From an uncultured Olsenella sp. (GTDB taxonomy: Bacteria > Actinomycetota > Coriobacteriia > Coriobacteriales > Atopobiaceae): a stretch of DNA of 64,000 bases. The translations under genes and the position numbers were made by a program. The DNA is taken from assembly GCA_949291295.1 (NCBI GenBank), contig CASEVE010000002.1, forward strand, positions 54,098-118,097, given 5' to 3'. How positions within the stretch are numbered: position 1 is the stretch's first letter; the number at the start of each line of letters is the position of its first letter. The notes beneath the pieces are model-generated. The model saw only the letters and a program-made list of their open reading frames with translations. It searched no databases and was not told where the DNA came from. This document shows positions 59,940 through 64,000 of this stretch, piece after piece.

Positions 59940-61160
59940 ATGAAAAGGACATCAAAACGAGTGATCGCATTTTTTCTAATACTGATTCTGATGCTGTCTC
60001 TCTATGCCTGCGCGCAAAAACAGCAAGCGGGAACAGACGAACCAAATCGAAGCGCCGATGGTGAGACGTTGTCTGGTATGCCCGATCAGAAACTGCCGGA
60101 AAAGCTGCGGCCGGGGGCCGGGGGATCGGATATGCAGCCGACACCGACCGGATTCTCCGCGGAAGCGGAACAATCTCTTGTTTGGCTGCGGGAGAGAATG
60201 GCTTTTCCGCAGACCATGTTCGGCGTGGCCTTCCTGGGCTATACCGGAGAAGCGTCTGATGGAGATTGGCTGTCAGAAACAGACCAAGCGACGCTGCAGA
60301 AATACCCTTTTATTTCCGAAATCGATACGGGGCATACCATCGGGGACGATGATTATCTGTATTGTCTCGTGCCGCTTGATGAAAATGCCACAGTTTCCGT
60401 CAATCTCATGCGGTGGGATTCGAAATCAGATACTGAAGAGGTCATCGAGGTTCTCTATCGGTCTGAAGTTGGAGATCCGCTGCTGATCTTTGCAGCCGGC
60501 GGGGACGATGCATACGCATACCTGTCCTACATACAGGTTCAGATCGTAGACAACGCAGGCAACAGCTGCGTGTGGGAGCCGCAGCTCTATACATCAACGG
60601 GGCACATCGTGCCATGTTTCTCGGAAAACGGAGACTACCTCTCCTTCGACTTTACGGAATACGGCTGGCAGGGCGTTCCTTCCGAGCTTGCACCGTGGCT
60701 GGCAGACGGCTGGAGCGGCGTCTATGCCTCCGGGCTTGGCGGCAGCTGGACAACGCAGGCAGCGGCATGGGATACGGACCGTATCGCAAATTACTACCTG
60801 TGGTTCTTTCCCGAGGATGAGATGGGAGGAACGGTCGAACTGTATTGGGAATACGAGGGTGCCGATCCTTCTAAAACGACGTGGGAAGAGGTGTGGAGCG
60901 GTTTCTGGACGACCACATCCGTCATGGATGGGCCCAGTTATGTGACCGTCAGCCTGTCCCTTGTTGGCGGTGATAACTATGGCGTCACAGACGGCCCGTA
61001 TTATATCTCGGAGACTTATCCGATTTTGATGAGTCCCAGCGGCGAGGAGATGGTGATCGGCGCTGGGGAGAACGAAGTCAGCCTGCCGTTTATGCCGAAG
61101 TACGACGCGCAGCTGTGCGTCCTGACGCTGGACAGCTTGCTCACCGACCCGCTCGGCTGA
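59940..61160 (+). CDS. Putative lipoprotein carried by the transposon
   Basis: 406-aa exported protein with a lipoprotein signal peptide: MKRTSKRVIAFFLILILM, then the lipobox region SLYAC, Cys at about 22. A Ser/Gly/Asp-rich linker follows, and then a beta-rich acidic domain with many Trp and Tyr (YWEYEGADPSKTTWEEV). No enzyme motif is recognised. ATG 59940 has AAAGGAG at ideal distance. Codon choice is more AT-rich than the surrounding chromosome. It is the only apparently intact gene of the captured segment. Confidence 0.7.
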   Translation: MKRTSKRVIAFFLILILMLSLYACAQKQQAGTDEPNRSADGETLSGMPDQKLPEKLRPGAGGSDMQPTPTGFSAEAEQSLVWLRERMAFPQTMFGVAFLGYTGEASDGDWLSETDQATLQKYPFISEIDTGHTIGDDDYLYCLVPLDENATVSVNLMRWDSKSDTEEVIEVLYRSEVGDPLLIFAAGGDDAYAYLSYIQVQIVDNAGNSCVWEPQLYTSTGHIVPCFSENGDYLSFDFTEYGWQGVPSELAPWLADGWSGVYASGLGGSWTTQAAAWDTDRIANYYLWFFPEDEMGGTVELYWEYEGADPSKTTWEEVWSGFWTTTSVMDGPSYVTVSLSLVGGDNYGVTDGPYYISETYPILMSPSGEEMVIGAGENEVSLPFMPKYDAQLCVLTLDSLLTDPLG

Positions 61161-61229
61161 TATTCTGCGGATTACGGCCTGTTTCGGTATAGACCGTTAC
61201 AGCGCCGGCATGGGAAGGAGGTATTTCAG

Positions 61230-61712
61230 ATGCCAACACAGGTAACAAATTATCAATGCCCCAGCTGCACGGGACCGCTGCATTTCTCCGGTGCGTCCGG
61301 CCGGTTGGAGTGCGAATACTGCGGCGCCAGTTATGATGTGGCGGAGATCGAGGCGCTCTACGCAGAGAAAGAAAAAAGGCGGCAGAAGCCCAGCAGGCGA
61401 CGGAGGAAGGCGGCGCCGGGCAGGGCGCGCCAGCCGCGGATGGAGGCGCATGGGACACCTCTGACTTTTGCGAGGATTAGGGGGCTGAGGGCGACGGTAT
61501 GCGGGCCTACGGCTGCCCCAGCTGCGGCGCGGAGCTCATCTGCGAGGAGAGCACGGCGGCGACCTCCTGCCCCTATTGCGGGAACCCCACCGTGGTGCCG
61601 GGCCAGTTCTCCGGGGCACTTCGGCCGGATTTCATCGTTCCGTTCAAGCTGAGCAAGGAGGATGCGGTAAAGGCCCTCAAGTCCCACTACAAAGGGAAAT
61701 TTTTCCTGCCGA
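61230..61712 (+). pseudogene. TFIIB-type zinc-ribbon protein, frameshifted and 3'-truncated by IS
   Basis: ATG 61230 behind GGAAGGAGG opens a protein with the ribbon CPSCTGPLHFSG and CEYCGASYDVAEIEALYAEKE. After an A-run (61372-61377; seven A would keep frame) the continuation is found in another frame, interrupted by a TAG at 61478. The second ribbon is YGCPSCGAELICEE and CPYCGNPTVVPGQFSGAL. The gene stops at FLPK where the IS begins. The order matches the common clostridial family whose full proteins continue with membrane helices. It is clearly inactive. Confidence 0.75.
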
Positions 61713-62867
61713 AACGCTTTTAAACCAGCTTGGAGATGAGGCTCACGCAGCGGCTCGCCTCCTCTCCCAGTAGCCCATGTCGTAGCGCGGGGCGGCGAAC
61801 AGCGCCCTCCTCGTCGTCCGGTAGCGGCCAGAGAGGCACAGGTCGCGCGCGGCCTCGCGCGCGCCGCCCCCGGCCCTGCGCGCCCGCTCCAGCTAGCAGA
61901 ACCAGGCCGGGTAGGGCGGCAGCCTCCTGGTCGAGACCCCGTTCATCCCGCCGAGGAAGTCCTTGAGGCGGGCGTGCAGGGCGTTGACCCCCGAGAGCGC
62001 CGCGTTCGCCGCCTCGCCCGAGTGGTACGCCAGGTGCTCGGCGTCGACGCCCAGTGCCTCCTCGACGCCGGCGTAGGCCCAGTGCGCGTCGGTGACCGGG
62101 ACCGACCCGTCGCCGACCCTGCCCGCGAGCATCTCGCGCACGCGCGCCTTCGTCGCCCGCCCGCGGCAGCAGACCTCGGCGAAGACGTCGCCGAGCGAGT
62201 TCTCTCCGGCGAGCACGCACACGCGCTCGCCGGAGACGCCGCCCATGGCCTCGCCGCCGTGCCGGTGCGGCGGCCTCGGCATCTCGAACGGGCCGCCGCC
62301 CGAGAGCGACTCCGGGACCATGGTGCCGTCGACCTGCGCCTCGATCCCCTCGCCGCAGCGGAAGGAGCCGAGGGCCGCCGACATCGCCTCGCACGCCCTC
62401 ATGCGCATGAACCACGCCGTGGGCAGGCTCACCGCGCAGCGCTCCGCGACGACGCGCAGCGGCGCGCCGTCCGCCATGCACGCCGCGAGCTCCTCCCACT
62501 GCCACGGCTCGAGCTTCGACCAGCTCATGGGCCCCAGCGTCGAGGCGGTGAAGGAGCGGCCGCAGCCCCGGCAGAGCCACCTCTGGCGGCCGCGCCCGTC
62601 CCGGCCGCGGCGAACGACGACGGGGCCGCCGCACCACGGGCAGCGGCCGACCTCGCGGTCGGCGGCCGCCGCGCGGTCGGCCGCGACCATACTCCTCAGC
62701 GCCTCGGCGGCCTCGACCCTCTCGGCGGCGGGCATGCCGGCCAGCACATGCCTTACAATGTCCCTCACGGGCCCTCCGATCGTCGATTGTTCCTGGCAGA
62801 ACCATCGTATCGGAGGGCCCGGACACTTAGCGGAGGCCGCCCATCTCCAGAGTGGTTTAAAAGCGTT
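61713..62867 (-). mobile_element. IS1595-family insertion sequence, 1155 bp
   Basis: Terminal inverted repeats run from AACGCTTTTAAACCAGCTTGG at 61713 (first 20 bases) to the matching end at 62867, where the repeat reads AACGCTTTTAAACCACTCTG on the other strand. One transposase gene lies on the minus strand between them. It forms the right half of the composite element. Confidence 0.85.
61743..62768 (-). pseudogene. IS1595-family transposase with internal TAG
   Basis: 341-codon transposase from ATG 62768 with a TAG at 61893-61895. The N-terminal zinc ribbon is CPWCGGPVVV with CRGCG. The ISXO2-type catalytic region has AQVDGTMVPE (Asp), PVTDAHWAYAGVEE (Asp), and a later acidic/Asn stretch near ANAALSGVNALHARLKDFL. 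Before the TAG the protein ends YPAWFC; after it the frame continues LERARRAGGG to YWERRRAAA and stops at 61743. The stop probably replaced Trp (TGG to TAG). The truncated 291-aa protein lacks the last 49 residues. Confidence 0.82.
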
Positions 62868-62879
62868 TTTAACAGAAGC

Positions 62880-63844
62880 CTACAGCTTGTCACCGAATTT
62901 CTGTTCCACGAACTCGGCCAGCTTACCTTCCTTCGCCAACTCGGCGGAGTCCGCCATGACAAAGTTCGTGTCGCAACCGTTGCCGACCTCGTCGTCGTAG
63001 CCGAGGATGAAGTGCGTCGCGATCTGGTAGATAATCTCGCTCGGAGCGATGCCGAAGACCTGACGCTCGAGGATGTGGTCGAGGCGCTCGCGGTCATCCG
63101 GGATGAGCTGACGCATCCGCTCGCTGTTGTACAGCCGCTTGATGACCTCGGTGATGTAGAGGCCCGACTTCATGTAGAGGTCCGCAAAGGTGTGCTCCGG
63201 GTCGTCGAAGCAGCCCGGGTTCTCCTTCTCGAACAGGTCGAGCATCTGGACGACCACTCGACGCGGCGTGAAGATCTGGTTGGTCTTCTGTGGCGGCACG
63301 TAGTCGAAGATGTCCTCGTCGAGAGACTCGTCGAAGTAGTTCGCGAGCTTGCTGCGAAGATGGATGAACTCGCGGACCGAGTCGTCGAAGACGACCGGGT
63401 CGAAGAGGTGCCCGTCGAAGTGCTCGGTCTCCCCGGTCTCGGCGTTCTCGAAGTCGCCGCCGTCGCGAAGGAACCGGAACTGCTCGACCGTGATGCTCGT
63501 GACCTCGAGGAACACGTCCGCCGGGATGATCTGGTCGAAGTTCGCGAGCGTCGTCCCCTCGTCGCCGTACGCCATGAGGAACGACGGAATGGTGCGCGAG
63601 AACCCGCGCAGGTGGTCGCGGATCCCTCCCTCGATCGACTGCTTCTTCGCCTCCCTCTTCGCCGTCTCGACCTCGCGAACGATGGTCTCACCGGTGCTCC
63701 GAACCAACTCGTCGCGAGATGCCTTGAGGTCCTCGACGAGCGCGACACGGGCGGCCTCGAGGCGCTCGTCACACGCGCGCTCGACCTCGGCGACCTCCTC
63801 TTCGGTGCGGGCGGACTCGAGCGCGGCCGCACGTCGTAGGCGCC
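62880..63844 (-). pseudogene. Fragment of helicase/N6-methylase-type restriction protein, 5' missing
   Basis: About 320 codons of a larger protein. After a charged coiled-coil-like part (EEEVAEVERACDERLEAARV) comes a methylase-like region: DYVPPQKTNQIFTPRRVVVQMLD, then FADLYMKSGLYITEVIKRL in the place of a SAM-binding DxxxGSG motif, and RQVFGIAPSEIIYQIATH. It lacks an NPPY motif before ending at FGDKL, stop 62880. This pattern occurs at the C-terminus of large DEAD/DEAH helicase-restriction proteins of type II/III-like systems, whose helicase would lie upstream. That part is absent: homology ends near 63830, where an unrelated permease scrap begins. Confidence 0.6.
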
Positions 63845-63940
63845 GTGGCACTGGTGGCGCTCGCCCTTCTCGCCAGCTGCGCCCACGCTCTGCGCCGCCT
63901 GCGGGCCGCACCGCTCATCGACGCCCTCCGCACGGAGTAG
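63842..63940 (+). pseudogene. 3' scrap of an FtsX-type ABC permease
   Basis: In frame to a TAG at 63938-63940 the sequence reads AVALVALALLASCAHALRRL and RAAPLIDALRTE. This is a last transmembrane helix followed by the typical FtsX permease ending (compare VEALRSE and VEALRADVL of the intact permeases in this window). The upstream part of the gene is missing and replaced by the methylase fragment in opposite orientation. The final 60 bases of the window show nothing further. Confidence 0.6.
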
Positions 63941-64000
63941 CTTCCCCCCGCGGGCGCCAGCGCGCGGCCCTGTTCGGATTTGGGTTCGCTGCAGGGGCCT

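Larger units (their letters stand above)
59174..62875. mobile_element. Composite IS1595-type transposon with 8-bp target duplication
   Basis: The outer borders are inverted repeats beginning AACGCTTTTAAACCA at 59182 and, in reverse, ending at 62867. They are flanked by TTTAACAG at 59174-59181 and again at 62868-62875. An 8-bp duplication is typical of the IS1595 family. Inside are a 74-bp minimal IS copy, about 2.45 kb of foreign lower-GC DNA, and an almost full IS copy (1155 bp). The inner ends lack a shared duplication, so the whole unit inserted as one. Confidence 0.85.

Noticed and set aside
63817..63830. CTCGAG next to GCGGCCGC, suggesting a cloning linker
   Set aside because: Both sites arise easily in GC-rich coding sequence and the methylase-like frame reads through them; no vector sequence is seen. 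An assembly join remains possible and is noted separately.

Overview
The window is high-GC DNA with tightly packed, often overlapping genes, many GTG or TTG starts and strong GGAGG ribosome binding sites. CDP-glycerol type polymer genes, two LtaS-like enzymes, an ECF transporter, CstA, a purine hydroxylase and IS1249- and IS1595-type elements occur together. This suggests a gut or oral Coriobacteriia (Actinomycetota, probably Atopobiaceae such as Olsenella). The taxonomic guess is inference; no rRNA gene is present.

Layout. 1-6802: cell-surface polymer locus (ABC-2 export permease, two CDP-glycerol glycerophosphotransferase-family proteins, an IspD/TarI-like cytidylyltransferase, an SDR, an acyltransferase). 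6962-15437: DUF6483 protein, a 1075-aa fused ABC ATPase/permease, a YgjP-type metalloprotease, CstA, and a two-component system. 15660-19369: ABC ATPase plus giant FtsX permease that looks like the target of that two-component system, since both promoters carry the same 11-bp-phased direct repeats. 19692-29289: HAD phosphatase, SPFH protein, DUF3100 transporter (in-frame TGA), amidohydrolase, TauE permease (frameshifted), Fe-S aldo/keto reductase, xanthine phosphoribosyltransferase. 29397-32169: zinc-type efflux operon (CzrA-like repressor with two operators, small HMA protein, P-type ATPase). 32377-39278: NagZ-like hydrolase, D-Ala-D-X ligase, MFS exporter, ECF transporter (S, T, A2, A1). 39466-43077: molybdenum hydroxylase. 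43391-46887: heterodimeric ABC exporter. 47173-55727: MIF-like tautomerase, a secreted repeat protein, a GGQ release-factor-like protein, two tandem LtaS-family enzymes.

From 55913 onward the sequence becomes accessory. A tRNA-Val is followed by a terminator, short direct repeats, a decayed IS1249-type transposase and five small hypothetical genes ending in a strong terminator. A composite IS1595-type transposon (59182-62867) follows, flanked by an exact 8-bp duplication TTTAACAG. It carries a lower-GC fragment that looks clostridial. Beyond it lie a truncated methylase/helicase-type restriction protein and a 3' scrap of an FtsX permease.

The most unusual non-coding signal is a set of intergenic arrays of exactly 50-bp dyad units (11534-11644, 19396-19624, 43100-43289, 46905-47173). 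They come in two unrelated sequence families with the same internal geometry, and every array lies just 3' of a gene. Several other long perfect hairpins (15456-15525, 30068-30239, 24087-24119, 29798-29828, 32184-32366, 36151-36286) show that this genome is rich in intergenic palindromic elements.
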